Positions 32,628-43,470 of a DNA stretch of 64,000 bases are shown here, in pieces. Numbering within the stretch: the stretch's first letter is position 1; each line of letters starts with the position of its first letter. The notes beneath the pieces were generated by a model. That model was not told where the DNA came from, made no database searches, and was given only the letters and a program-made list of their open reading frames with translations. This DNA is from Iris pallida (lineage: Eukaryota > Streptophyta > Magnoliopsida > Asparagales > Iridaceae): contig JANAVB010023997.1 in the NCBI GenBank assembly GCA_029216955.1, positions 62,001-126,000 of the forward strand, written 5' to 3'. The translations under genes and the position numbers were made by a program.

Positions 32628-35411
32628 TGTCACTCTCCGTTCCCGGAATGCGTATTTTTATACGTATACCGCTTGCCCAAATTTATTTAGTATCTGTCAT
32701 GCATTTATTTTATATTTAATTCTTTTAATTTCATGCTAATTATTTTTTTGTATTTTATTTTCTGCTTTTTCTTGTCTCTTGGTTCATTTCGGTTTATGGT
32801 AAACCAACTTGGTGTGGTTTGGTTCAACATGGAAAGGAATAGATGGCTTGGATTTGGTGGAGAGAATGAATGGTGGAGATCCACTTGACATTGATATAAA
32901 ACTTCTTCTTTCATTCTCTCTCTTCATTCATTCACATTTACTCCTCCACCAAACCCTAACCCACTTGTGAGAGGCAAGTACATCTTGTACATCATGGAGG
33001 ATTTCATGTATCCCCTTTTATTTTTAGTCTATTGTGCTTGTCTCTTCTTTCTCTATATGTTTAGGTCTTGTAGTTTTTGTTTTCCATGGTTAGCTTTGTG
33101 TAGATCTAAGTTTTCTCCCTTTTTGGTTTTCTTGGGTTTTGATCTATCAAACTTCATCATTTCCATGTTTTGATTGTTCTATGTTGTAGAGAATTAAATT
33201 CTATCCAATTTTGGCTTTTGAAAAGTTAGATTTCGACTTGATTTGAGGAAGTTATGGCCAAAACAACTTTGGTCAAACTTCTATGTTCATCTGTCCTGAT
33301 TTTGGCAGGGACGATGAATAGTACCTGGCCGAATGACCATTTCTGGCCGCATAAGCTTTTCTGGCCGCATGACCATTTCTGGCCGCATAAGCTTTTCTGG
33401 CCGCATGACCATTTCTGGCCGCATAAGCTTTTCTGGCCGCATGACCATTCCTGGCCGCATAAGCTTTTCTGGCCGCATGAGCATTTTGAGCCACATAAGG
33501 ATTTTTCGAGCCGCATGAGCATTTTGAGCCGCATGAGCATTTTGAGCCGCATAAGGATTTTTGGAGCCGTATAAGCTTTTTGAGCCGCATAAGGATTTTT
33601 GGAGCCGCATGAGCATTTTGAGCCGCATAAGGATTTTTGGAGCCGCATGAGCATTTTGAGCCGCATAAGGATTTTTGGAGCCGCATGAGCATTTTGAGCC
33701 GCATAAGGATTTTTGAGCCGCATGAGGCTGATTTTGATTGTTTGATGCTCTTTTTGACTGTTTTCTGGCCCGAATTTCTCCTAGCTTTCAACATGAAAGT
33801 TGTAGATCTTTTTCTTGGCTTCAAGAATATGTTACCAACTATTTTATGCTAGTTATAGACTCGGTCATGCTTAATACTAGTTGACTTTCATGCCTTGTCA
33901 CGAATTGATCCGACTGTTACTTCGACTAATAATTGATCATGCGTTCCTAGTTGGAACTAAGAGACTGGCTAGTCGTCTTATTAAATTGAATGAATGAGAC
34001 ACGTTCATATTAATTATGAACTATTTAATCGACTGGCTGATCCCGAATATCGACATACAGGCACATGCAGGCTTCAATTTATTTATTTATTTATTTACTT
34101 ATTTTACAAAAGCAGCATGTGTACTTTATGGTCAAGGCATGATTACTCCGTGGTTAGTTTTGATTGTTGCATTACGCTATGTAAGACCTGTAACCTAACC
34201 GCACTGGTATCGTTGTAGAGTTGTGCATATCGTATCCCGTACGAAAGTACTCATTTGAATGACCATGACCCACGGCATGAGATTTCACTTAACGTAGAGA
34301 CTATTAAGTTAAATAAAATAATTACTGCATGGAGAGAATGGATTCCCGAGTTCTTACATGGCAGCCCTCTTGGGACTAGTAGTGTCCGACAGGCCGGTTG
34401 GTCCCCACAGATACTACAAATCTGCCACACGGGCAGGGAGCGGTATCTGGTTATATTATCTATTGTATATTGTATATTGATGACAGGCGTCCCGCTGGGA
34501 CTCGTCTAATTCATGATTGGCGCAATTGATTGACTGGGTAAACTAGCCTTGCTTGCACATAGTAAGAACTGAGGAATCTCCATTGCATAATTCTAGGATA
34601 ACTTGGAACTCACAGTAGCAAGCCGTAGTAGTTGAATGGCGGTTTAAATTAATTTGTTTGTGTACTGTATGTCCTCTGTTACCTAACTGAGATGATCAGA
34701 ATGTCAGGACATGACGTGCCAACTTCTGTCCTTGTTTGGTTGGGAGGTTGGTTCGAAGTGTCGTGATACTATGTGAATCCCAGTAGAAAGCAGAGATCTA
34801 TTTATCATATTTTCTCATTACTGGTTTTAATCCCTCATATCGTGCTTCCTTGCGGTACTTGCTGTTAGAGGTCTAACCTCTCTGGTTTTGCATGGCCAGA
34901 TTTAGAGCCGGTCCCCGAGGATCCAGCTTACTTCTACCTCCACGATGGTCAACACTAGAGGGATGATCGCAGGAGGGCTCGAGTGGGTTTTCTTACTTCC
35001 CCGCTCATTTTGTTAAATACTTTTTACTTTGCCGTTTGGCACCGACATGTTAGTCGGATTGTCTTGTACCTACTTTTACATAATTGTAACTAAGTCAGGC
35101 TGCAGCTGATAACAATTGTGTATGCTGACTACATCATCTGGCTGTGTTTTGTAAAGCCAGATATCAAGAACATTTTGACTGAGCGTTTGGGACGCCTTAC
35201 TGCTTTATCTCACATGTTCTCTATTTCTGTTTCTTGTTTGAATGATTGAGACAATAGATGTGAAGTGACCATAGGAGACTTTCATGTAGTATGCACCCCC
35301 CTCGTCTTGTTAGACAGCATTGATCGTATTGTACGGTATTCATCTACCCGTAATACGTAGCTGGCTGAGTCATTCCCCCGCTCTCCAGTATTCTGGTTCT
35401 GGGGCGTGACA
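32628..35411 (+). repeat. Gypsy B 3' LTR
   Basis: 2784 bp, nearly identical to the 5' LTR. Its GCCGCAT array (33325-33725) is longer in the left unit type and differs in order on the right, so array length changed after insertion. Confidence 0.95.
33325..33725. repeat. GCCGCAT tandem array, gypsy B 3' LTR
   Basis: Same two unit types as 25366-25735, with additional CTGGCCGCATAAGCTTTT units. Long open frames across it are a by-product of the repeat. Confidence 0.92.
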
Positions 35412-35454
35412 ATATACCACCATGTCCTGTTTTTAATATATACCGATATTTAAT

Positions 35455-36873
35455 CTAATCATCGTCATCGTCTTCGTCCTCGTCCTCGGCCTCGTCTTTA
35501 TCCTCATCCTCATCGTCGACTTCATCTGTATCTTCATCCTCATCAAGTTCTTCTTCTTCTTCTTCTTCTTCTTCTTCTTCTTCTTCTTCTTCTTCTTCTT
35601 CTTCTTCTTCTTCTTCTTCTTCAACCTCAATACTTGGGACAAGACACATCTTTCTTCCCTAGTTGACAGCTAAGTATTGTATATCACCTCTTTCTCCCCT
35701 CTATTTTTCTCAACAATATCTTCAACATCTATGTTATCCGACTGTTGTCCCAAGTATTGGGGCTTTTCGATCTGGTCCTCTTGGTATGCTGGGTCTCTAA
35801 CGTTGAATGTACTTCTAGATTTAATCTTGCATACTGTCAACCAGTCAAATCGATCTCTACGATGCCTTAGGCAGCTTGTATAGTAGACTTGAACAGCCTG
35901 ACTTGCTATCACAAATGTGTCGGACCCTCTATACCTCATGCGATGATGTATATCGACGAATCCAAATTGTTTATCGATTCTCCAACCGATATTCGGTGTC
36001 GTATCGAACCACTCACATTTGAACATCACAATATGCATATCGTATGGGCAGTATATTGTAAATCGACAATATCCCAAAGCACTCCATAATAGTTAAAGTC
36101 CGGCTCGTCGTCATAGATGGTGCCTCTTGTACAAACACCAGAATCCTTGGTACTGAAGCTATCATTGAGAAATTCGACATTTATAGCATTCTGAGTTGCC
36201 TTAAACTTGAATCCACTAACGACATAGCCTGGCCAAGTCTTTGCATGCTTATGCCAAATAACGAATGCTCTCATTTGTGAGTGTTATTTCAGACCACAAA
36301 ACCTGTAAACAAATATTGATAATTTAAATGTTTTAGCTGCATATATTTTAATGGCAGCCGCATAACATATTATCTCAGTTACTTACGTATTTGCAAAACC
36401 AGGACGGAAAGTACAATCAAACTCTCTTTGAAGTCCCTCATCGGTAATATCGGGTGCCCTCATTTTGACTTCATCTCTAAATTCACTGTTAGAGAGAATA
36501 AAAATAAGTGTAGTCACTTACTTCACCAAATTAGAGATTATAACTAGTGTAAGTGTAGTAACTTACTTCTCCAAATATCTCACTTTTCGTATGTCACAAT
36601 TTAACAAGACATATCGGTTAGCGGCAACATACTCATCGTCAGTCAACTACCGCTTCTTACTAGCCCCAATACGCTTGTCCCTTACATTGAATATACCTCA
36701 ATCCTCAACGTCTTCGTCATTCCTTTGAGGTCTATTTTGATTTGTCTGGACATGAGTATCGAAATAAATGGAGCAGACGTTTGATACCTCCTCGATAAGA
36801 TATGCTTCGCATATCGAAGCCTCTATATGAACCTTGTTGCCAACTTTCTTCTTTAGATGGTGTAGGTACCTAG
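35455..36873 (-). pseudogene. TNP2-like CACTA transposase, C-terminal part (DUF4216 region)
   Basis: Continuation of the transposase gene after the Copia C insertion. The minus strand opens at an acceptor (CTCTCTAG/GTACC, 36873) and reads LHHLKKKVGNKVHIEASICE and AYLIEEVSNVCSIYFDTHVQ, the segment that follows DUF4218 in TNP2 proteins. Later exons give EFRDEVKMRAPDITDEGLQR (about 36480-36400) and, from 36274, GYVVSGFKFKATQNAINVEF and GVCTRGTIYDDEPDFNYYGV. DUF4216 then follows (MFKCEWFDTTPNIGWRIDKQ, FVIASQAVQVYYTSC). A frame change occurs near 36060. The protein ends in a run of about 27 Glu and an Asp/Glu-rich tail. TNP2 cuts the CACTA ends; the catalytic domain is not present in this copy. 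Confidence 0.85.
35548..35622. repeat. (CTT)n microsatellite coding poly-Glu
   Basis: 25 uninterrupted TTC/GAA triplets. On the minus strand it encodes Glu in the acidic tail of the TNP2-like protein, so it may be an expansion of a shorter acidic run. Confidence 0.95.
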
Positions 36874-36883
36874 AGAGCAAATT

Positions 36884-37937
36884 TGTAGGAACGAAGTCGT
36901 AAAGCAGAATACTCTAGAGGGAGGGTGAATAGAGTAGACAGCGAAATATTGCTAATTAAAAACTTGTTAGCAGTTAGATCACAGAAATAATATCAATAAT
37001 CATAAAGTAATAACTGTAAAGAAAAGAAATCATAAGGCAAACGTAAACACAGAGATTTATACTGGTTTTTCTCTTGTGAGGACTAGTCCAGTCGAAAGAA
37101 CTCTAGCTTCCAGTTGAATCCACTATTAGAAAATTTCGCAAGTTTTCATTCGAAGTCCTTGCAACTTCTACAGACGCAAGCTTTGATACGAAGAACTCGA
37201 CCAACTTCAGTTTTGAAGAGTCTTTCTTCAATCAAGTCTCTGATTATAATTTCTCTAAAATCTTCTAGACCGCACCGTACCGACAAATTGACTAGAGAAT
37301 TGTAACTGGCTTGGGATTTAAAAATAAAAGCTTTTTAGAAAACTCTTTGGAAGAAATGTAAGCTTTAGAAGAGAAGAGATGAAAGTGAATGAGTGATTTG
37401 AAATGATCAGAATTTCTCTCTATTTATAGTTTTTCCAAAGACAGAACTCTGGCAGAATTCGGGCAGAATTCGGACAGAATTTTATGTAACAAACCGCAAC
37501 TGAAAGGAGACCAAGTTCAGAAACCAACGTTCACATAACGTTCACCTTGGCCGAACTCTGGCCGAGTTCTGTCAGGGTTGGTCAGGAATATTTTAAGAAA
37601 ATATTTTTAGGGCTTTTTGAAATCCTTCAGAAGCTTTTGTAAATAAGAGATATTTTTCAAAACATAGGTCAATTTTGAAAACGATTTCGGATAGCCTATT
37701 TGCCAGTACGACTCGGTATACAATGTATTCCTAGACTCAATAAAAATAAAAATTACATTTCATAAAGAAATACAGTCTCGAGTGGCAAACATAGCTTCGG
37801 TCTTGAACTGAATAGATATCCAATCTTGATTAGTGTCCAAGAGTCCAAAACGTCTTTAGTAAACATCTGAGTCCGTATATCGAGACAGAGTTTGATCAAT
37901 TATTAAAATCAGGTTTGATCATGACCAATGGCCAACA
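36884..37937 (-). repeat. Copia C 3' LTR
   Basis: 1054 bp, plus-strand TGTAGGAACG to GGCCAACA. Contains AGAACTCTGGCAGAATTCGG-type repeats (37440-37485 and 37555-37582) and, on the minus strand, the TATA box CTATAAATAG (37429-37420). Confidence 0.93.
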
Positions 37938-38160
37938 ATCTCTTCCATTTTGATAATTGACAAACTTTGACCGATATAACATCTTTGGTCTTTATCAAAA
38001 CAAATTGTACCGATATAATGTACCAAAAAAATGTTTCTGTAGATTGTTCATATCCTGTATTCTTAAGATCAAAGATATTAGATCTTATTTCTCCCTCGTT
38101 GCCACTTAGCAAAATAATTACAAAAGAGAAAGCCCCCCCGCAATATATGCATAAGTAACA
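37938..38160 (-). promoter_or_regulatory. Copia C polypurine tracts
   Basis: The minus strand reads AAAATGGAAGAGAT next to the LTR. Further purine runs GAGGGAGAAATAAGA (about 38085-38100) and GCGGGGGGGCTTT (about 38130-38143) lie just upstream. The middle one matches GGGGGAGAAATAAG in Copia N1, so the multi-tract arrangement is shared. The stretch 38160-38460 has no gene that I can see. Confidence 0.7.
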
Positions 38161-38464
38161 ATCAGTGAAGAAACACAAAATATAGACAGTAAAAAATGTA
38201 TCACATGCATGGTATAAATGTGTCACAGACAGTAAAGAAGTGTGATAAGCAGAAAATATTTCACAGGCAGTTTAAATGGAAGCATAATAAAAGATAATGC
38301 TATGAGAAAAATGGTAAACTGAATAAAATATGCTAAAGAAAACATATCACATGTCCATCAGAAAAAAAGTCACAATAGAAATCATAACCAAATAAGAGTA
38401 CTGATACTAGCTTGGAATGTCGGAGCATTTCCAAGTAAACAAAGATAATAACATCAGTCTCAAT

Positions 38465-39742
38465 AGTACGACAAATCATATATCATTCTCATCGTTATTA
38501 TCATCATCTGCAGTGCCAGCATGTCCACCGTGTCTGGAAGGACCAGCTCCAGATGTGCCAGCTCAAGAGGTATGTGGAGTAGCACCAGAAGTACGATACC
38601 AATCGTAAGCATTTTCTGGCTGGAACAGAGAGTGGACCGCCTCATCCTCACTGCGGTAACCAGATACAGAAGGGTCTCTAGGAAGAGAGCTAGCAGAATG
38701 ACCCGTCTGAGAAAATCTGAGATCGGCAAATGAGTTGGCAATAGCCTGGAATCGAGTCACATCATGGAACTCATGTTCCTTGGAAGTGTCAACAAAGAAA
38801 GTCTGCAGATCCGAGAGGTGCTGATGAATATCCTAAAAAGTCATAGGGTAGGTCTGAGGAGGAACAGGCGCAGTAGGAGCAGGTGCGGGAGGAGGAGGAG
38901 TAGTGGCAATGCTACGACGAGAAAGCTTGAGAAACTTGGGCTCAGGGTCCAGAGCGCAAGTGGATAAGTCTATTTTAAAACACTAAAAATACGAGGGATA
39001 AGCATCGCATAAGAGAGATTGCATTCTCTTCCGCGACATTTACCCATCATCTGGATGATAGTCTTAGGGGCAGAAAAAGGAATCCCCTTAAGAATGTGAT
39101 AGAGGGCAGAGAGTTCTAGTGCAGTAACATTATCTTTTGAAGTGAATTTGGGAAGAATAGTAGAATAGATGATGCGATGTAACTCGTAGTTAAATAAGTT
39201 CAAGTTATTGGCCTTGAACTTTCCAGGACGAGCACGTGCTGGCGCACAAAGCTCATTCTTGAAACTAACAAGAGTCGTACCCTCGGGAAAGTCGAAGTCG
39301 ATGATGTCATCGAGTGGGGCACCTTCGTTTGGAATACTAAGGATTTTCGCTAGCAATACATCATCGAACTTGATATCGATCCCGTCAACACGAGTTCCTG
39401 CGGTAAAAGTATCTAACACGAAGTTACAATAGAATAGTCTAAGGACATTAGTAGCTATAGGAAATTGTTGGGTAGCGAGATGGTGTAACCCTAATGCCTC
39501 AAAGAAAGGACGGTGATCTGGAATTACAGTCCATTTAATCGGAGCGCCTGTGCATATAATACGCATAACATAGTCGGCATACCAAAGCAATGCTTGGTCA
39601 TGAGTTTTGAAGTAAAACTCATCCGACACGCCGTCACCCGATTGGACCGGAAAAAGAGGGAATCCATGTTCAGATCAGAAGACGATGCCTCTTCTCTGGC
39701 ATTGGTCTTCTTCCTCTTGAAAGGATTGAATCCCTTAGGCAT
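38465..39742 (-). pseudogene. Additional ORF after Copia pol (putative plant transposon protein domain)
   Basis: Start chosen at the ATG 39742 (MPKGFNPFKRKKTNA, with a basic nuclear-signal-like run). After a frame change near 39630 it reads DEFYFKTHDQALLWYADYVM, then FYCNFVLDTFTAGTRVDGID, IKFDDVLLAKILSIPNEGAP and YHILKGIPFSAPKTI. The 'V.I.F....A.IL.IPNEG' pattern is that of the plant retrotransposon-associated domain I know as PF20167. A TAG near 38970 and another near 38835 interrupt a Pro/Ala-rich section, and the C-terminus continues through DVTRFQAIANSFADLRFSQT. No signal peptide or membrane segment is visible, so it does not look like an envelope protein. Function unknown. An LTR-like promoter block lies about 270-320 nt upstream. 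Confidence 0.7.
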
Positions 39743-39959
39743 TCTTTCCCAAAACGAAATAACCCTAAGAATTTGAAAGTGGAGGAGAGAAGGAGTTATA
39801 CCTTACGAGAATCAAGTATGTTGTAGAGGACGCGATTCTCCGCACGAGTCCAAATTTTAGATGAAAATCTCCACGTAGATTGGAAGAAAGGGAGTGGAGA
39901 AAAGTTAGGGCTTGGGGTTTCTTCGGCTGCTGATGCTACTGTGATGAAGTGGTTTGGAA

Positions 39960-40060
39960 GAGAGATAAAAAGGAGAAGGCCACGGGTTCTAACTTAAAAA
40001 TGTACAGCACCAAAAGAACTCTGGCTGAATTCGGACCGAACTCGGACCGAATTCGCCTAG
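39960..40060 (-). promoter_or_regulatory. Internal LTR-like promoter block before the additional ORF
   Basis: On the minus strand, CGAATTCGGTCCGAGTTCGG followed by TCCGAATTCAGCCAGAGTTC (40056-40014) is the same motif block that precedes the TATA box in the Copia N1 and C LTRs. About 40 nt downstream is CCTTTTTATCTC (39973-39962), a weak TATA candidate, then a CT-rich stretch as in the LTR leaders, then the ATG at 39742. The position suggests a separate promoter for the extra ORF. Confidence 0.5.
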
Positions 40061-40196
40061 GGTTCTCCTGGGTTTTTTTTAAAAATATTTGTGGGCCATA
40101 TTCTTTTCATCAACTCATTTCAAATATTTAATTCAAAATTTAGTAATTTTAAACTTCGAATAATATAATTAATATTGTTTTATAAATTAATTTTTT

Positions 40197-40345
40197 TTAC
40201 TCAGCATCTGTTTCAGATTAGCTGTAGGAGTACTGTCCCAGCTAACGGGAGTTCACCGGGGAACAATTAAGTACCGCTTCGCTTCGACCGTAGTCATGGT
40301 GTCTGACAGACTCTTTGTAGGCTTATCTCGAAAATAGTTATTGAG
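40197..40345 (-). ncRNA. Conserved structured motif, copy in Copia C
   Basis: The minus strand has TGAC/GTCG around TACG (first pair a T-G wobble), GTTC/GAAC around CCCGGT, and TTAGCTG/CAGCTAA around a 14-nt loop, in the same order as in Copia N1. It lies between the pol stop (40497) and the internal promoter block. Confidence 0.55.
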
Positions 40346-40496
40346 TATTGAATAAATTAATTAATAAAATAAAATAAATTAATATTTTTGACATCTAAAA
40401 TTTCTAATTTTTGACGTAAATAATTGAAACGATCTTCCGCTAGAGGTTTTGTGAATATGTCAGCTAATTGATTCTGTGTGTCTATGTATACAAGGT

Positions 40497-43470
40497 CTAT
40501 ATCTCCATTTGTTGATGATCTCTAAGAAAATGATGTCGAATCTCGATATGCTTAGTACGACAGTGACATATTGGATTCTTAGTCAAATTAATAAAACTGG
40601 TATTATCACAGAAAATGGGCATGTGTGTGTAATATAATCCAAAGTCTTCTAAAGTTTGCTTTATCCACAAAATTTGTGCACAATAACATCTTACGACGAT
40701 ATACTCAGCCTCAGTTGTTGACAATACGACAGAATTTTTCTTCTTGCTAAACCAAGAGACTAGGACTTTTCCTAGCAAATGACATGTGCCGCTGGTTCTT
40801 TTTCTATCTACTTTGCATCCGGCAAAATCAGCATCAGAATAACCGGTTAGGTCAAATGACGTAGTTTTACGATACCATAAGCCGACAGAAAAAGTGCCTT
40901 TAAGGTATCGGAAGATACGCTTAAATGCGCACATATGTGATTCCTTAGGATTGGCTTGAAAATGTGTACACAAGCAAACACTAAACGTAATGTCTGGTCG
41001 ACTAGTAGTTAAGTATAGTAAGCTACCGATCATACCTCGATACTTACGTATATGGACGGGTTTGCATTGTTCATCAATATCAAGCTTGGTTGAAGTCGCC
41101 ATTAGAGTAGTAAGTAGTTTGACTGCTTCCAGGTCAAACTTCTTTAATAGATCTTTTGTGTACTTTGCTTGATTTATGAACGTCCCATTGTTGGTTTGTT
41201 TGATTTATAGTCCGAAAAAGAATTCCGGCTCTCCCATCATGCCCATCTCAAACTCATTCTGCATACACTTTGAAAATTATTGACAAAGAGATTTATCAGT
41301 GGATCCAAAAATAATATCATCTACATAGATTTGAATCAAAAGAAGATTGTTATTCAAAGATTTTATAAACAGTGTAGTGTCAACCTTTCCTTTTGAAAAA
41401 TCATTGTCAAGTAGAAAAGAACTTAGACGATCGTACCAAGCACAAGGGGCTTGTTTCAAACTGTCTAAGACTTTCTTCAACTTGAAAACATAATCAAGAT
41501 TTTTAAAATCAGTAAAACCTGGAGGTTGAGCTACATAAACTTCTTCTTTTATAAAACCATTCAAAAATGCGCTTTTAATATCCATTTGAAATAACTTGAA
41601 ATTATGAGAACGTGCAAATGCACATAACATACGAATGGATTCTAATCTTGCAACTGGGGCATAAGTCTCATCGTAGTCGATACCTTCTTCTTGATTGTAT
41701 CCTTGAGCTACGAGTCGAGCCTTATTATGAGTCACTAAACCATTCTCATTCAGTTTGTTTCGGAATACCCAACGGGTGCCAATGACCGGATTATCAATGG
41801 GCTTGGGAACAAGTTCTCAAACTTGATTTCGTTCGAATTGGTTTAATTCCTCTTACATAGCATCTAACCAAAAATTATCACTACATGCTTCTTCAATATT
41901 TTTGGGTTCAAGCTGTGAAACAAAAGCAACACATGAAGCTATATCTTTATTAGAGGAACGAGTACTTACACCCTTGGTAATCTCACCAATTACCAAGTCC
42001 TTTGGATGATCTGCCAAGAATCTCATCTCTTTTGGCATATCCTCAGGATTGCTGGTTCCGGCTTCTTTGCTTGAAGACTCAGCTGGTGCTTGGTGTGAAG
42101 GTTCTGTATCTTTGTGTGAAAGTTTTGCAGTAGCTGTACTTGGTGTAATCACGTCTTCATTATCGTCAACGTCTAAATGTTGATTTAGTTCATCAAACTT
42201 GACATTAATTGATTCTTCGATGATCATGGTTCTCTTGTTGAAGACTCTGTACACTTTGCTCTTTGCCGCATAACCTAAAAAGATACCTTCATCGGCTTTT
42301 TCATCAAATTTACTCAGGTTGTCTTTAGTATTAAGAATAAAGCATTTACAACCAAATATCTTGAAGTATGAAATAGTGGGTGTTCTATCAAACCATAACT
42401 CATAGGGAGCCTTCTTCGATATAGGTCGAATCAGAAACCTATTGAGAATATAGCACGCTGTATTGACAGCTTCAGCCCAAAAGTATTTAGGTAGACTAAA
42501 CTGGTTCAATATTACTCTAGCCATTTCAGATAGAATCCTGTTCTTACGTTCCACAACTCCATTTTGTTATGGAGTCCTAGGGAAGGAAAACTCATGCAAA
42601 TAATCGTATGTCACAGAATTACTTGAACTCTGCATTCTCAAATTCGCCGCCATGATCACTACGAATGCGAGTAATCATGAAACCTTTTTCATTATATACT
42701 TTCTTGTAAAAGGTGACGAATTCTGATAATGCATCATTCTTGCGTGCAAGAAAATATACCCATGTGTATCTAGAGAAATCATCTACAATAACAAATGCAT
42801 ATAATTTACCACCTAGACTAGCAATTCTACTAGGTCCAAATAAGTCCATATGTAACAATTGTAGAGGTCTAGTGGTACTTACAACATTCTTGGATTTAAA
42901 GACGGATCGGGTAGCTTTGTTCTTTTCACATTCACTACATACCGTATCCTTATTGAAAGATATGTCCGGAAAGTCGCGTACCAACTTCTTTGTGGATAGT
43001 TTTGAAATTGTGTCCATGTTTGCATGACCGAGTCTCATATGCCATAGTTGACTCTTAATGCTCTTGGCTATCAAGCATCTACCTGTTTTGTTAGCATCTT
43101 CTAACAGATAGAAAACATATATGTTGTCTTCCCTGATACCTTCAAAGATAGTACTACCAGTTGAGCTATCAACTATAGTACATTTGTCTTTGACGAAGTT
43201 AATGCCATAACCGTGATCAGCTAAATGGCTTATGCTGAGCAGATTATGTTTTAACTCGATAACTAGACAGACATCTTTAATCACAGAATAGAGAGCCTTA
43301 TCAATGTCACCGATACCGATTATGTATCCTCTTAAATTATTACCGAAGGAGACGTATCCTTCTTTATTCTTCTTCGACAGTGTTGCGAATAATGATGCAT
43401 CACCAGTCATATGCCGTGAGCAATCGCTGTCGAGGATCCATTTGCTTCTAGCATGTGAAGGGCGTTCCAC
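40497..43470 (-). pseudogene. pol: Copia C pol
   Basis: Copia order. Protease near 43440: WILDSDCSRHMTGD, where DSG has become DSD. GAG-pre-integrase and zinc region (LWHMRLGHANMDTISKL, CSECEKNKATRS), then integrase core (HMDLFGPS, DHGGEFEN) and, after a break near 42600, its last catalytic segment region (MERKNRILSEMARVILNQFS) to about 41853. A TAG near 41855 and a short gap precede RT: RLVAQGYNQEEGIDYDETYA, MDIKSAFLNGFIKEEVYVAQ and intact YVDDIIFGS (about 41310). After stops near 41280-41210, RNase H runs from about 41102 to 40497 (YRGMIGSLLYL, GYSDADFAGC, STTEAEYI, DNTS, KHIEIRHHFLRD). Most residues are well kept; the lesions are point stops and small indels. Confidence 0.92.

Larger units (their letters stand above)
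24675..35411 (+). mobile_element. Gypsy B: Tekay/Del-type LTR retrotransposon, nearly intact
   Basis: Two LTRs (24675-27433 and 32628-35411) start TGTCACTC and end CGTGACA, with duplicated target ATATA at 24670-24674 and 35412-35416. The single gag-pol frame is uninterrupted except for three in-frame TAG codons, and the LTRs are very similar, so this is the youngest-looking gypsy copy. A chromodomain-like tail and LTR similarity make it a sister family of gypsy A. It is inserted between the TNP2-like and TNPA-like genes of the CACTA element. Confidence 0.95.

Noticed and set aside
35412..36880. Host gene with an acidic tail
   Set aside because: The segments match DUF4216 and flanking parts of CACTA TNP2 proteins and link to DUF4218 across Copia C.
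38970..39742. Envelope gene of an infectious retrovirus
   Set aside because: No signal peptide, membrane segment or fusion motif; sequence fits the plant retrotransposon-associated domain.
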